Origin: Skermanella rosea
GTDB lineage: Bacteria; Pseudomonadota; Alphaproteobacteria; Azospirillales; Azospirillaceae
Assembly (NCBI RefSeq): GCF_016806835.2
Contig: NZ_CP086111.1
Span: forward strand, 6,007,471 to 6,071,470
Direction of reading: 5' to 3'
Length of the DNA: 64,000 nt
The notes below the pieces were generated by a model that searched no databases, was not told the DNA's origin, and saw only the letters and a program-made list of their open reading frames with translations. A program made the translations under genes and the position numbers. Positions 20,276-28,532 of the stretch are shown one piece after another (the first letter of the stretch is position 1; each line of letters starts with the position of its first letter).

Positions 20276-20282
20276 GTCGGGC

Positions 20283-21146
20283 CTATCCGGCGGCGCGTGC
20301 CGCCTCGTAGGCCAGCAGGGCCTTCTTGCGGCGCACGCCCCAGCGGTAATTGTGGACGACGCCCGACTTCAGGATCACCCGGTGGCACGGGATGATCAGG
20401 CTGATCGGGTTGCGCCCCACGGCGGCCCCGACGGCGCGCGGCGCCTCCGGCCGGCCGACGGCGCGGGCCAGGTCCTGGTAGCTGACGAAGCGGCCGGCCG
20501 GGATGCGCAGCAGCGCCTCCCAGACCTTGATCTGGAAATTGGTGCCGCGCAGCACCAGCGGGATCGCCTCTCCCGCCGCCTCGCCGCCGAAGACCCGGTC
20601 CACGATGCCGGCGGTGGCGGCGGGGTCCTCGACCAGAGCGGCCTCCCCCCATTCTTCCCGGAACGTCGCGACCGCCGCCCGCTCGTCGCCGTCGATCACG
20701 AAGCTCAGCCAGCACAGCCCGCGCGGCGTGGCCGCCATCAGCGCGCGGCCGAACGGGCTGTCGTGCAGGCCCCAGCGGACCGTCAGGCTGGCGGCTCCGG
20801 CCTTGTAGTCGCCGGGGGTCATCGCCTCGCACGCGACGAACAGGTCGTGCAGGCGGCTGGGGCCGGACAGCCCCACCTCCAGCGCGGTGTCCAGCACGCT
20901 GCCGTCCTCGTCCAGCAGGCGCTTGGCATGGCCCAGCGTCACGAACTGGGCGAACCGCTTGGGGCTGATCCCGGCCCAGCGCTTGAACACGCGCTGGAAA
21001 TGGAACGGGCTCATGTTGGCCGCCGCGGCCATGTCCTCCAGCGAGGGCTGGTCCTGGTAGCCGTCCACGATCCGGTCGATCGCGGCGGCGATGGCGGCGT
21101 AATGGCTGCGGAGGTCCTGGTCCTCCATCGGATCGGCAAAGGTCAT
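20283..21146 (-). CDS. AraC-HTH / O6-methylguanine-DNA methyltransferase fusion (Ada-like)
   Basis: 287 aa. Residues about 30-115 form an AraC-type helix-turn-helix (MAAAANMSPFHFQRVFKRWA). Residues about 200-285 form the methylated-DNA-protein cysteine methyltransferase domain with acceptor Cys254 in IIPCHRV. It removes O6-methyl groups from guanine by irreversible self-alkylation. Unlike full-length Ada it lacks the N-terminal zinc domain with the phosphotriester-accepting cysteine, so methylation sensing through that site is not expected. It is convergent with the SDR gene, 7 bases apart. Confidence 0.93.
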   Translation of the reverse strand: MTFADPMEDQDLRSHYAAIAAAIDRIVDGYQDQPSLEDMAAAANMSPFHFQRVFKRWAGISPKRFAQFVTLGHAKRLLDEDGSVLDTALEVGLSGPSRLHDLFVACEAMTPGDYKAGAASLTVRWGLHDSPFGRALMAATPRGLCWLSFVIDGDERAAVATFREEWGEAALVEDPAATAGIVDRVFGGEAAGEAIPLVLRGTNFQIKVWEALLRIPAGRFVSYQDLARAVGRPEAPRAVGAAVGRNPISLIIPCHRVILKSGVVHNYRWGVRRKKALLAYEAARAAG

Positions 21147-21221
21147 CTCATCCTCCCCGGATTGTCGGACAGCATATGCCGCCGATTCCGGGACCGGGCC
21201 AACCCGATTCTTGCGGAGCGG

Positions 21222-21728
21222 TCAGGCGCCGGGATGGACGCGCCGGCAGCGGCCCAGCGCCTCGTTCAGCGCCTTGGCGAAGTCCAGCCGCTCCTCCGGC
21301 GACAGGAAGGAGCCGACGGTCAGGGTCTGGCCGTGGCTGGTCAGCGTCACCTGGCTCTCGTGCTCGGGCGGATCGTCCATGGTGACCCGCAACCAATAGG
21401 GCTGGAAAGTCCAGCACCGGTCGTCGCCGGTCACGCCGACCCGGTGGACCACCAACTCGCGCTCGGTCAGGCGGACCGTCTCGTACATGCGGGCGCTACG
21501 ATAGCTCCGGCGGAACGCCCACCAGACCAGCAGGATGTCCAGCCCGAAGAAGCCGAAGATCGGCCAGGCGCCCTGGAGCCAGAAGAACCCGCCGACCGTC
21601 AGGCTGATCGCCGTGAAGGCCCCCATGAAGATCGCGAATCCCCGCCGCGACAGGCTCCTGTGGGGATGCAGGATCGCGTCGAAGAAGATCCGCGGTTCCG
21701 CGGCATCGTCATGGGCAATGGCGGTCAT
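21222..21728 (-). CDS. DUF2244 membrane protein
   Basis: 168 aa. Two closely spaced transmembrane helices at about residues 30-73 (FAIFMGAFTAISLTVGGFFW and IFGFFGLDILLVWWAF) are followed by a soluble domain beginning RMYETVRLTERELVV, the DUF2244 pattern common in alphaproteobacteria. Function is unknown. ATG 21728 is the start; upstream in-frame sequence is antisense to the nth leader. It is divergent from nth with a 99-base gap. Confidence 0.87.
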   Translation of the reverse strand: MTAIAHDDAAEPRIFFDAILHPHRSLSRRGFAIFMGAFTAISLTVGGFFWLQGAWPIFGFFGLDILLVWWAFRRSYRSARMYETVRLTERELVVHRVGVTGDDRCWTFQPYWLRVTMDDPPEHESQVTLTSHGQTLTVGSFLSPEERLDFAKALNEALGRCRRVHPGA

Positions 21729-21827
21729 GGCAATAGGATATGATGCGTGGGAGGAATTGGTAAAGACCGATCGGTACGGATCGGCCGGCCCTTGGCGCGG
21801 GGCGGAACCAGGAGATATCCTAGGGTC

Positions 21828-22505
21828 ATGAAGCCAGCCGACATCGAAGAATTCTTCCGCCGCCTTGCCGCCGACAACCCGGCGCCCAAGACCGAATTGG
21901 AGTTCACCAACCCCTATACCCTGCTGGTCGCCGTGGTGCTGTCCGCCCAGGCGACCGACGTCGGTGTCAACAGGGCGACGGGCCCGCTGTTCCAGGTCGT
22001 CCAGACGCCGCAGCAGATGCTCGACCTGGGGGAGGAGAAGCTTCGCCACTACATCAGGACGATCGGCCTGTTCAACACCAAGGCCAGGAACGTCATGAAG
22101 CTGTCGGAGATCCTGGTCTCCCAGCACGGCGGCGAGGTGCCGCGCAAGCGGAATGAGCTGGAAGCCCTACCCGGCGTCGGCCGCAAGACCGCCAACGTGG
22201 TGCTGAACGTGGCGTTCGGCCAGACCACCATCGCGGTGGACACCCATATCTTCCGGGTCTCCAACCGGACCGGGCTGGCGCGCGGCAAGACGCCGGAGGA
22301 GGTCGAGCGCAAGCTGGTGCGCTACGTGCCGGCCCGCTGGAAACCCCACGCGCACCATTGGCTGATCCTGCACGGCCGCTACATCTGCAAGGCCCGCAAG
22401 CCGGACTGCCCGGCCTGCGTCGTGCGCGACCTCTGCGCCTATCCCGACAAGACCACCGAGCGCGACATGCTGGAAGACCCGCCCGTGCCGGTCAGCGCCG
22501 GCTGA
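21828..22505 (+). CDS. nth: Endonuclease III
   Basis: 225-aa base-excision repair glycosylase/AP lyase that removes oxidised pyrimidines. The helix-hairpin-helix LPGVGRKTANVVLN contains the catalytic Lys. The catalytic Asp follows in AVDTHIFRVSNR. The C-terminal [4Fe-4S] ligands follow the exact C-x6-C-x2-C-x5-C spacing (CKARKPDCPACVVRDLC). ATG 21828 gives the normal family length. Confidence 0.97.
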   Translation: MKPADIEEFFRRLAADNPAPKTELEFTNPYTLLVAVVLSAQATDVGVNRATGPLFQVVQTPQQMLDLGEEKLRHYIRTIGLFNTKARNVMKLSEILVSQHGGEVPRKRNELEALPGVGRKTANVVLNVAFGQTTIAVDTHIFRVSNRTGLARGKTPEEVERKLVRYVPARWKPHAHHWLILHGRYICKARKPDCPACVVRDLCAYPDKTTERDMLEDPPVPVSAG

Positions 22506-22636
22506 CCGGCAGGATCTTCCGGGCACCGGCAGCTTTTGCCGGGGAGGGGCGGCGTCCCGCCGCCCGCGGTTGGCGGGACGCGCACCCTCCGCACTTGGCA
22601 CGCCCCTTGCTGATAGCCCGGGCAGGAGGCCATGCC

Positions 22637-23560
22637 ATGTCCATCGATACCCTGACCGCCACCCGCGCGACGCCCCGGAACTGGGAGACCCCGGTTCCGA
22701 ACGGAGTCGCCGAGAACGAGATGCCGGATACCGGGGAGGTCGAGATGTCCTTCTGGGACTTCGTCGACATCGTCAACCCGCTCCAGCACATCCCGGTGGT
22801 CAATACGGTCTACCGCGAGCTGACGGGCGACACGATCAAGGGCGTGTCGCGGGTGATCGGCGGCGGCATCTATGGCGGGATCGTCGGCCTGGTCGCCGGC
22901 GTCGGCAGCGCCATCATCGCCGAGACGACCGGCAAGGACCCCGGCGAGCACCTGATGGCCATGGTCACCGGCTCCGGCGACGAGGAGCCGGCGGCCGAGG
23001 CGCCCCAGGTGGCGTCTGCGGAAGCCCCCCAGCCTTCGGCCCCGCCGCCCGCCACGACGGCGGCACCTCCCGCCGCCACCCCCGCCACCGTCCCCACGGA
23101 CAAGACCCCGCCCGTACCGCCGGCCATGGCGGAGGCGGCGCCGGCCGGAGAGGTGCTGATCCCGGCCGCGGTGGCGTCCAACCCGGTTCCCGCGTCCCGC
23201 CGGCCGGGGGAGACCGACTCGAAGTTCTTCGCGGTGCCCAAGCGAGTCGCGGGCCTCCAGCCGAAATCGACGCTGCCCATCGCGACCGGGCCTGGCGCCA
23301 ACCTGGAGAAGATGCCAACCCATCGCGCCTCCGCCCAACTCGCCGCAGCTCAGGCCGCGGAGAAGCCGCCCGCCGCGACCGCGACGCCCGCCTCGCCCCA
23401 AGCCGGAAGCTGGCCGCCCGGCGGATCGGCCCAGATCCCGCCGGAACTGGTCGCCGACATGATGATGAACGCTTTGGACAAGTACCGGCAGGGTGCCCGG
23501 ACCGGCACCGCCGCCGCTCCCGCCGGCGCGTCCCCCGGAGCCGCCCGCGGCAGCTATTGA
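22637..23560 (+). CDS. Hypothetical Ala/Pro-rich protein with conserved N-terminal hydrophobic domain
   Basis: 307 aa, no named domain recognised. Residues about 35-105 look conserved: SFWDFVDIVNPLQHIPVVNT, YRELTGDTIKGVSRVIGGG and a glycine-rich hydrophobic stretch IYGGIVGLVAGVGSAII that could insert in the membrane. The remaining 200 residues are low-complexity alanine/proline/threonine sequence, probably an extended region in or near the cell wall, ending in a short amphipathic segment (PPELVADMMMNALDKYRQ). The start has an excellent AGGAGG ribosome-binding site. It is 31 bases upstream of an L,D-transpeptidase-like gene on the same strand, hinting at an envelope role. Confidence 0.75.
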   Translation: MSIDTLTATRATPRNWETPVPNGVAENEMPDTGEVEMSFWDFVDIVNPLQHIPVVNTVYRELTGDTIKGVSRVIGGGIYGGIVGLVAGVGSAIIAETTGKDPGEHLMAMVTGSGDEEPAAEAPQVASAEAPQPSAPPPATTAAPPAATPATVPTDKTPPVPPAMAEAAPAGEVLIPAAVASNPVPASRRPGETDSKFFAVPKRVAGLQPKSTLPIATGPGANLEKMPTHRASAQLAAAQAAEKPPAATATPASPQAGSWPPGGSAQIPPELVADMMMNALDKYRQGARTGTAAAPAGASPGAARGSY

Positions 23561-23591
23561 TCGGATCGCCCGCGTCCGATAGGCAGGAACC

Positions 23592-24089
23592 ATGGATATC
23601 GAGGTTTCACGGGATGGCGTCCTGACCTGGCCCGGCGGCAGCTTCCGCTGCGCGCTCGGCCGCGGCGGCATCAGCGCCGTCAAGCGCGAAGGCGACGGCG
23701 CCACGCCGGTCGGCAGCTTCCCCCTGCGCCGGGTGCTCTACCGCCCGGACCGGCTGACCGTACCGGAGACCGCGCTTCCCGTGGCGTACATCGCCCCGGA
23801 TGACGGCTGGTGCGACGACCCCGCCGACCCGGACTACAACCGTCCGGTCAAGCTCCCCTTCGTCCCCAGCCACGAGGAGATGTGGCGGACCGACGGCCTG
23901 TACGACGTCGTGGTGGTGATCGGCCACAACGACGATCCCGTCGTCCCCGGCGAGGGAAGCGCCGTCTTCATGCATGTGGCGAAGCCCGATTACGAGCCGA
24001 CCGCCGGCTGCGTCGCCCTGGCGCTGCCAGATCTCCTGGCCCTGCTGCGAGACTGCCGCCCGGGCGACCGCCTGACCGTCGCCGGCTGA
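23592..24089 (+). CDS. L,D-transpeptidase (YkuD) family protein
   Basis: 165 aa. The YkuD catalytic motif is present as FMHVAKPDYEPTAGCVAL, with the His and the nucleophilic Cys in the usual spacing and TAGC replacing the common S/T-x-GC. No signal peptide is visible, as in the short single-domain subfamily. Full YkuD enzymes form 3-3 cross-links in peptidoglycan or attach lipoproteins; for this short subfamily the substrate is uncertain. It is probably co-transcribed with the upstream Ala/Pro-rich protein. Confidence 0.87.
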   Translation: MDIEVSRDGVLTWPGGSFRCALGRGGISAVKREGDGATPVGSFPLRRVLYRPDRLTVPETALPVAYIAPDDGWCDDPADPDYNRPVKLPFVPSHEEMWRTDGLYDVVVVIGHNDDPVVPGEGSAVFMHVAKPDYEPTAGCVALALPDLLALLRDCRPGDRLTVAG

Positions 24090-24108
24090 CCGGCTTTCCC
24101 GCCGTCCC

Positions 24109-24816
24109 CTATTCCTTCGGCGGCCGGGCGCCGAAGATCGCGGTGCCGACGCGGACATGGGTGGCGCCGAAGCGTACCGCCGTCTCAAAGTCGCCGCTCA
24201 TGCCCATGCTGACAACGGGCAGGCCGTGGCGTTTCGCCAGGTCGGACAGCAGCGCGAAATGCAGGGCGGGCTCCTCGTCCGCCGGCGGGATGCACATCAG
24301 GCCGGAGACCGGCAGCCCGTATTCGGTCCGGCAGGTCTCCAGGAAGGCGCCGACCTCCTCCGGCGGGATGCCGGCCTTCTGCGGCTCCGCCCCGGTATTG
24401 ACCTCGACATAGCAGGCCGGCCGCCGGCCCTGCTTGGCCATCTCCTCGGCCAGCGCCTTGGCCAGCTTGGGCCGGTCCACGGTCTGGATCACGTCGAACA
24501 GCGCCACCGCCTCCTTCACCTTGTTGGTCTGGAGCGGGCCGATCAGGTGAAGCTCGATGTCGGGATAGCGCTCGCGGAGCGCCGGGAACTTGGCCTTCGC
24601 CTCCTGCACCCTGTTCTCGCCGAACACGCGCTGGCCGGCCTCCAGCGCCGCCTCCAGCTTTTCGACCGGCTGGACCTTTCCGACGGCGACCAGCGTGACG
24701 CCGGCGGGATCGCGCCCGGCCTCGCGGGCGGCCTCGGCTATGGCGTCGCGCACGGCCGCTAGGTTGGCGGCGACGTCGGAACCGGATTCGGGTGTGGGCG
24801 TATCTATGGTCATCAT
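24109..24816 (-). CDS. YggS-family pyridoxal-phosphate homeostasis protein
   Basis: 235 aa, single-domain alanine-racemase-like TIM barrel that binds pyridoxal phosphate and maintains B6 and amino-acid homeostasis. The PLP lysine is in LVAVGKVQP. Other landmarks are VFGENRVQEAKAKF, LHLIGPLQTNKVKEA, VNTGAEPQKAG and the phosphate-binding end SMGMSGDFETAVRFGATHVR with VGTAIFG. Two adjacent ATGs occur (24816 and 24813); the first is given. It is convergent with the L,D-transpeptidase gene, 19 bases apart. Confidence 0.95.
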   Translation of the reverse strand: MMTIDTPTPESGSDVAANLAAVRDAIAEAAREAGRDPAGVTLVAVGKVQPVEKLEAALEAGQRVFGENRVQEAKAKFPALRERYPDIELHLIGPLQTNKVKEAVALFDVIQTVDRPKLAKALAEEMAKQGRRPACYVEVNTGAEPQKAGIPPEEVGAFLETCRTEYGLPVSGLMCIPPADEEPALHFALLSDLAKRHGLPVVSMGMSGDFETAVRFGATHVRVGTAIFGARPPKE

Positions 24817-24900
24817 GATCCGTCTTGTCGCGCATCGGGCCGGAAACGGCAAGGCCCAACCCGGATGCCGGCCCCGGCTCCCCTGCTGCCGGAGGTGCCG

Positions 24901-25029
24901 GGATCACGGATGAACGGGATAGGCACGGATATCATTTCCCCCTGGTGGATTCGTCCCCCGGCCTGATATTCGATCGGCAAGAAAACGCATCCGTGTTCAT
25001 CCGTGCCTATCCGTGTCCATCCGTGATCC
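24901..25029. repeat. ATCCGTG repeat cluster in inverted arrangement
   Basis: The right part (24989-25028) is four tandem 10-base units ATCCGTGNNN. The left part (24901-24930) is the reverse complement of the last three units with one base missing: GGATCACGGAT and GGATAGGCACGGAT match exactly 25019-25029 and 24999-25012. The arms flank about 60-70 bases of unrelated AT-richer DNA. The arrangement could form a long stem in either transcript. It sits between yggS and the JmjC gene. Confidence 0.75.
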
Positions 25030-25102
25030 TGCCACCTTCCCGAACAGAGGCTTGACCGGATTTCACCCCCGGACCGGATCAGACCCGCGAGAGAGGGACC
25101 CC

Positions 25103-26296
25103 ATGTCCGAGACGATCGCCAGCCTTGCCGACATCCTTCACCCGCTGACGCCGGAGGAGTTCTTCCGCGACTATCACGGCCGAAAGCCCCTCCACATCCC
25201 CGGTGCCGCCGGCAAGCTGGCCTCGGTCATGGACTGGCGCACGCTGTCGGGGCTGCTCGGCCAGTCCGGCCTGTGGTCGTCCAAGTCGCTCCAGCTCGTG
25301 CTCGACACCCGCATCCTCGACGCCCCGGACTATTGCCGGCCGGGCCTGGACCGGGAGGGGCGGGAGGCCATGATGGCCGACCTGGACAAGGTCGGCACCT
25401 GGCTGCGGCGCGGCGCCTCGCTGGTGTGCAACGACATCGACAGCCTGACCCCCGGCCTGAAGGCGGTCGCCAACGCGCTGGAGCAGGGCCTCGGCGGCAA
25501 GGCGCAGGCCAACCTCTATTGCTCGTGGCGGGCGCACCAGGCGTTCGGCAGCCATTTCGACACCCACGACGTCTATGCCCTGCATGTGGAGGGGCAGAAG
25601 ACCTGGCGGATCTACCAGCGCCATTTCGAGGACCCGATCGCGCACCCCTTCTTCAAGACCCTGGGGCAGGAGTTCCACGACAAGCACAAGGGTCCCGTCA
25701 GCCTGGAGGTCACGCTGAAGCCGGGCGACGTGCTGTACCTGCCGCGCGGCTGGTACCACGACGCCCTGGCTTCGGCCGAGACCGCGATCCACATCGCCTT
25801 CGGCCTGACCTCGGTGATCGGGCTCGACCTGATCTCCATGCTGTTCGAGCGGGCGGTGCAGGACCCCGTGTTCCGCCGCACCGTGCCCCGGCCGGACGCG
25901 CCGGACGGCGCCATGGCCGAGCATCTGGCGGCGCTTGGCGCCCGGGTCGCGGAGTATGTGCGCGAGCCGGCCGTGGTCCAGCAGTTCGCCGCCTTCATGC
26001 GGGGCTACCACTACGACCGGGGCTCGCTCGACCTGCCCGGCGACGCGCTGGCGAAGCGCTGGCGCCGCCGCAACGCCAACCTCAAGGTGACCCGCGGCCC
26101 GGCCGGCTGGCAGCTGGGCGACGACCGTCGCGCGGTGCCGATCCCGCCGGGCGCCGAGGGGCCGGTATCCTGGGTCGTCGGCCGCGAGAGCTTCACCGAG
26201 ACCGAACTGGCCCAGGCGCACCCCGGCCTGAACGAGAAGGCCCGGCGTCAGCTGCTGACCGACCTTTCCAACATGAAGGTGGTCGAGGTGGCGTGA
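25103..26296 (+). CDS. JmjC/Cupin_4 oxygenase (ribosomal-oxygenase-like)
   Basis: 397 aa, 2-oxoglutarate/Fe(II)-dependent oxygenase of the Cupin_4 group that includes RoxA (YcfD), which hydroxylates an arginine of ribosomal protein L16. Metal ligands are His151 and Asp153 in SHFDTHDVYALHVEG and His219 in LPRGWYHDA. The N-terminal PLTPEEFFRDYHGRKPLHI is the typical entry to this fold, and a C-terminal winged-helix-like region follows. Whether its target is a ribosomal protein is inference. ATG 25103 lies at the conserved start. Confidence 0.87.
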   Translation: MSETIASLADILHPLTPEEFFRDYHGRKPLHIPGAAGKLASVMDWRTLSGLLGQSGLWSSKSLQLVLDTRILDAPDYCRPGLDREGREAMMADLDKVGTWLRRGASLVCNDIDSLTPGLKAVANALEQGLGGKAQANLYCSWRAHQAFGSHFDTHDVYALHVEGQKTWRIYQRHFEDPIAHPFFKTLGQEFHDKHKGPVSLEVTLKPGDVLYLPRGWYHDALASAETAIHIAFGLTSVIGLDLISMLFERAVQDPVFRRTVPRPDAPDGAMAEHLAALGARVAEYVREPAVVQQFAAFMRGYHYDRGSLDLPGDALAKRWRRRNANLKVTRGPAGWQLGDDRRAVPIPPGAEGPVSWVVGRESFTETELAQAHPGLNEKARRQLLTDLSNMKVVEVA

Positions 26297-26764
26297 TCAC
26301 GGATTGGGGTCGATGGGGTAGGAGTGGTCGGCCACCCAGTCACGGAACCTGTCTTCCGACAGCGCGCCGGCGGCGAGATCCAGGATCCTGTCGGCCGCTT
26401 CGCGCTCGGCCGCGTCGAGTTCGAACCCGTTCAGGCCGAGCGTGACGCCGAGCGCCGCGAAGGCTGCCCGCTTGTTGCCGTCCACGAAAGGATGGCTCCG
26501 GCATATGCTGACGCATAGTGCCGCCGCCAGATCGAAGATCGTCAGCCTGTCGTCACCGTAGGCGATGAGTTGGAAAGGGCGGGCCAGCGATGCCTCCAGC
26601 GCTCCGGGATCGCGCAATCCCGGAGCCCCGCCATGCTCCGCCAGCAATTCGCCATGAAGGTCGAGGAGCGCCTGCAAAGGCGGGTTCAGGAAGCGCCGGC
26701 CCTGGATCGTCGCTTCTTCGACAACCAAGTTCATTTCAGCCGGGCTCATTTCGGCCGGGTTCAT
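26297..26764 (-). CDS. Doc-family (death-on-curing) toxin
   Basis: 155-aa Fic-fold toxin. The Doc active-site motif HPFVDGNKR (from His91) is intact, with the conserved entry FLNPPLQALLDLHGELLAEHGG. Doc proteins phosphorylate and inactivate elongation factor Tu. The first 12 residues hold a PAEM repeat and may be dispensable; the given start overlaps the antitoxin stop by ATGA, supporting coupling. The partner is an AbrB-type rather than Phd-type antitoxin. The stop codon directly abuts that of the convergent JmjC gene. Confidence 0.93.
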   Translation of the reverse strand: MNPAEMSPAEMNLVVEEATIQGRRFLNPPLQALLDLHGELLAEHGGAPGLRDPGALEASLARPFQLIAYGDDRLTIFDLAAALCVSICRSHPFVDGNKRAAFAALGVTLGLNGFELDAAEREAADRILDLAAGALSEDRFRDWVADHSYPIDPNP

Positions 26765-26985
26765 TTTGAAAGGATCGCCATGGTGCGGCGATAGCGTGCC
26801 GCGAAGCGCCGTCCGATCTCCATCGCCTGATTGTAACCGTCATCCGCCTTGGTGATCTCGATCTTTCCATCCCGGACTTCGACAGCGACCTCGTCGCCTC
26901 GGCTCAGCCCGGCCGAGGCAAGCACGTCGCGGGGCACGGTCAGGCCGGTCGAATTGCCGATCTTGGTCAGTTTAGTGGTGTGCAT
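26761..26985 (-). CDS. AbrB/MazE-type antitoxin
   Basis: 74 aa. Residues 1-48 form a swapped-hairpin SpoVT/AbrB DNA-binding domain (KLTKIGNSTGLTVPRDVL, then GDEVAVEVRDGKIEI). The C-terminal helix, with YNQAMEIGRRFAARYRRTM, is expected to neutralise the Doc toxin encoded 4 bases overlapping downstream. A perfect palindrome 32 bases upstream of the start is the likely autoregulatory operator. Confidence 0.92.
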   Translation of the reverse strand: MHTTKLTKIGNSTGLTVPRDVLASAGLSRGDEVAVEVRDGKIEITKADDGYNQAMEIGRRFAARYRRTMAILSK

Positions 26986-27016
26986 GGTGGCCTCGCCTCT
27001 GTGACCGTCCGATTAT

Positions 27017-27036
27017 GTAATAACGACTGTTATTAC
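27017..27036. promoter_or_regulatory. Operator palindrome of the Doc/AbrB locus
   Basis: GTAATAAC (27017-27024), spacer GACT, and GTTATTAC (27029-27036) form a perfect inverted repeat in GC-rich surroundings, 31 bases before the antitoxin start. Toxin-antitoxin operons are autorepressed through such sites bound by the antitoxin's AbrB fold. The AT content also suits an overlapping promoter. Confidence 0.7.
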
Positions 27037-27083
27037 GTCAAGGGGAATCCACGACGATTGGGCTTGATAGCCATTGCCCAACG

Positions 27084-27115
27084 AAAACGGGGCGGTGGTT
27101 CGCACCACCGCCCCG
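27084..27115 (-). terminator. Intrinsic terminator of the first porin gene
   Basis: A perfect 12-bp stem (CGGGGCGGTGGT with ACCACCGCCCCG, 27088-27115) with a 4-base loop is followed on the minus strand by TTTTCGTT. It lies 49 bases after the porin stop codon. Confidence 0.88.
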
Positions 27116-27164
27116 GTTCCGAAGGTTCCAGGAACATCCCAGGCCCGCGAGGGCCGGGCGGTTC

Positions 27165-28295
27165 TTAGAAGTTCAGGCGGGTGCTGACGACCCAGACATA
27201 GCCGTCGGTGCTGACCTTCTGGTTGGCGGCCGTCGCGGCGGCGGTCGTCTTCAGGTCCTCTTCGAGGTACAGCAGGTCGGACTGGATCAGGAAGCCCGGA
27301 GCCAGGACATAGGTGCCGCTCAGGCCGTAGAGCTCGTAGCTGTCGGCGTAGGTGCCGGGAGCGCGCTTGTAGCCTTCGGAGTCCGAGTAGAACAGGCCGA
27401 CGGTGGCCGGGCCGGCGGTGTAGGTGGCGCCGACGTTCCAGGCATGCTGGTCGCCGCTGTCGGTCCGGATCGGAACGTTGAAGTTCCCGGCGTCGATGTA
27501 GCTGCCGCCGAACTTGAAGCCGGCATAGCCGACCTGACCGCCGAGCTGATAGGCGGTGAAGTTCTTCAGGGCAGTGGTGTTGGTCGTACCCTTGCCGTTG
27601 CCGCTGGTGCCGGTGGCGGCGGCGGAGACCGCCACGCCTTCGAAGGTGTTGACGTAGTTCAGGCCGAACTCCAGGAAGTCGGAGTAGCCGACGGAGTTCT
27701 TGGTGGCGATGACGTTCTGCGCTTCGTCACCGTTCTCCGGCGTGTAGCTGAAGCCGCCCTGGAAGCCCATGAAGCGCGGGGTCAGATACATGATTTTGGT
27801 CGCGTCGCTGCTGTCCGGGGCCTTGATGGCGGCACCCCAGGGCGTGCGGCCCAACTCGAAGGTGCTGCCGTTGGACGAGAAGCCCGTGACGGCGAGGAAG
27901 TCGATGCCGTCGCCGTCGATGGCCTCCACGCCGGTCAGCGGGGCATAGATCGCCAGGGTGTCGGCGGCGCCGTCGAAGTCGCCCAGTTCCAGCCGGCCCC
28001 AGGAGCCGCACAGATAGACCGACGCCTCGTCGGTGCCGACGCTGCTGGTCGTGCCGTTCTGCAACTCGACCTTGGCGCCGTACAGCAGCCCGTTGTCGGC
28101 CTTGCCGTCCGCCTTGACGACGATCTCGGTCTCGAGCTGGAACTCGCGGTCGGTGCCGTTGACCAGATTATTGTCGTAGATGGCCGCGAAGAATTCGGTG
28201 TAGCCGCCCAGGGTGACCTTGATCTGGGCGTTGGCGGCGGAAGCGAAGCCGACGACGGCGGCGAGCGCGGTGGTGGCGAGGAGGATGTTCCTCAT
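27165..28295 (-). CDS. Outer-membrane porin (Porin_4 type)
   Basis: 376 aa. The signal peptide (about 1-23, cleaved after ANA) is followed by a 16-strand-type beta barrel rich in glycine and aromatic residues, starting with IKVTLGGYTEFFAA. LVYGAK-like segments and WGRLELGDFDGAAD form the constriction-loop region typical of alphaproteobacterial general porins, and the protein ends in a terminal phenylalanine (STRLNF), the BAM recognition signal. An isolated Cys96 (VYLCGSWGR) is unusual for a porin. AGAGGGAG precedes the ATG. The next gene upstream is a close paralogue. Confidence 0.93.
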   Translation of the reverse strand: MRNILLATTALAAVVGFASAANAQIKVTLGGYTEFFAAIYDNNLVNGTDREFQLETEIVVKADGKADNGLLYGAKVELQNGTTSSVGTDEASVYLCGSWGRLELGDFDGAADTLAIYAPLTGVEAIDGDGIDFLAVTGFSSNGSTFELGRTPWGAAIKAPDSSDATKIMYLTPRFMGFQGGFSYTPENGDEAQNVIATKNSVGYSDFLEFGLNYVNTFEGVAVSAAATGTSGNGKGTTNTTALKNFTAYQLGGQVGYAGFKFGGSYIDAGNFNVPIRTDSGDQHAWNVGATYTAGPATVGLFYSDSEGYKRAPGTYADSYELYGLSGTYVLAPGFLIQSDLLYLEEDLKTTAAATAANQKVSTDGYVWVVSTRLNF

Positions 28296-28352
28296 TGTTT
28301 TGACTCCCTCTGGAAACCTTTGAACTACCCAATCTTTCGGGGATGCGATTTG

Positions 28353-28381
28353 GGATAATCCTTTATGGGTAATCCTTGCAA
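28353..28381 (-). promoter_or_regulatory. Candidate promoter of the first porin gene
   Basis: On the minus strand TTGCAA (28381-28376) and TTATCC (28358-28353) are spaced 17 bases. They give a leader of about 50 nucleotides before the ATG at 28295. The -35 and -10 boxes overlap a GGATTACCC / GGATTATCC direct repeat that could be an activator site. Confidence 0.4.
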
Positions 28382-28466
28382 TCCGCTATTACCATCGGCC
28401 GTGTAGAAGCGCCCACACTGTGGCGCATTCAACACACGGCCCGCGTCGGAGCCGTACGTGGAATCG

Positions 28467-28495
28467 AAAACGGCGGCACCCGGGGGTGCCGCCGT
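28467..28495 (-). terminator. Intrinsic terminator of the second porin gene
   Basis: Arms ACGGCGGCACCC (28470-28481) and GGGTGCCGCCGT (28484-28495) are complementary; the innermost pairs open to form the loop. TTTTCG follows on the minus strand. It is 37 bases past the second porin's stop codon and shows the two porin genes have separate 3' ends. Confidence 0.85.
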
Positions 28496-28532
28496 TCCTC
28501 GGTCCGGAGAGACGGTGCGGACGCCGCCGGGA

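Noticed and set aside
22492-22803. Minus-strand frame across the start of the Ala/Pro-rich gene
   Set aside because: The plus strand has an AGGAGG site and an apparently conserved segment; the minus frame has neither.
24989-25028. Four-unit ATCCGTG array considered as a CRISPR
   Set aside because: Ten-base period with three-base variable parts; far too short for repeats and spacers, and no cas genes.
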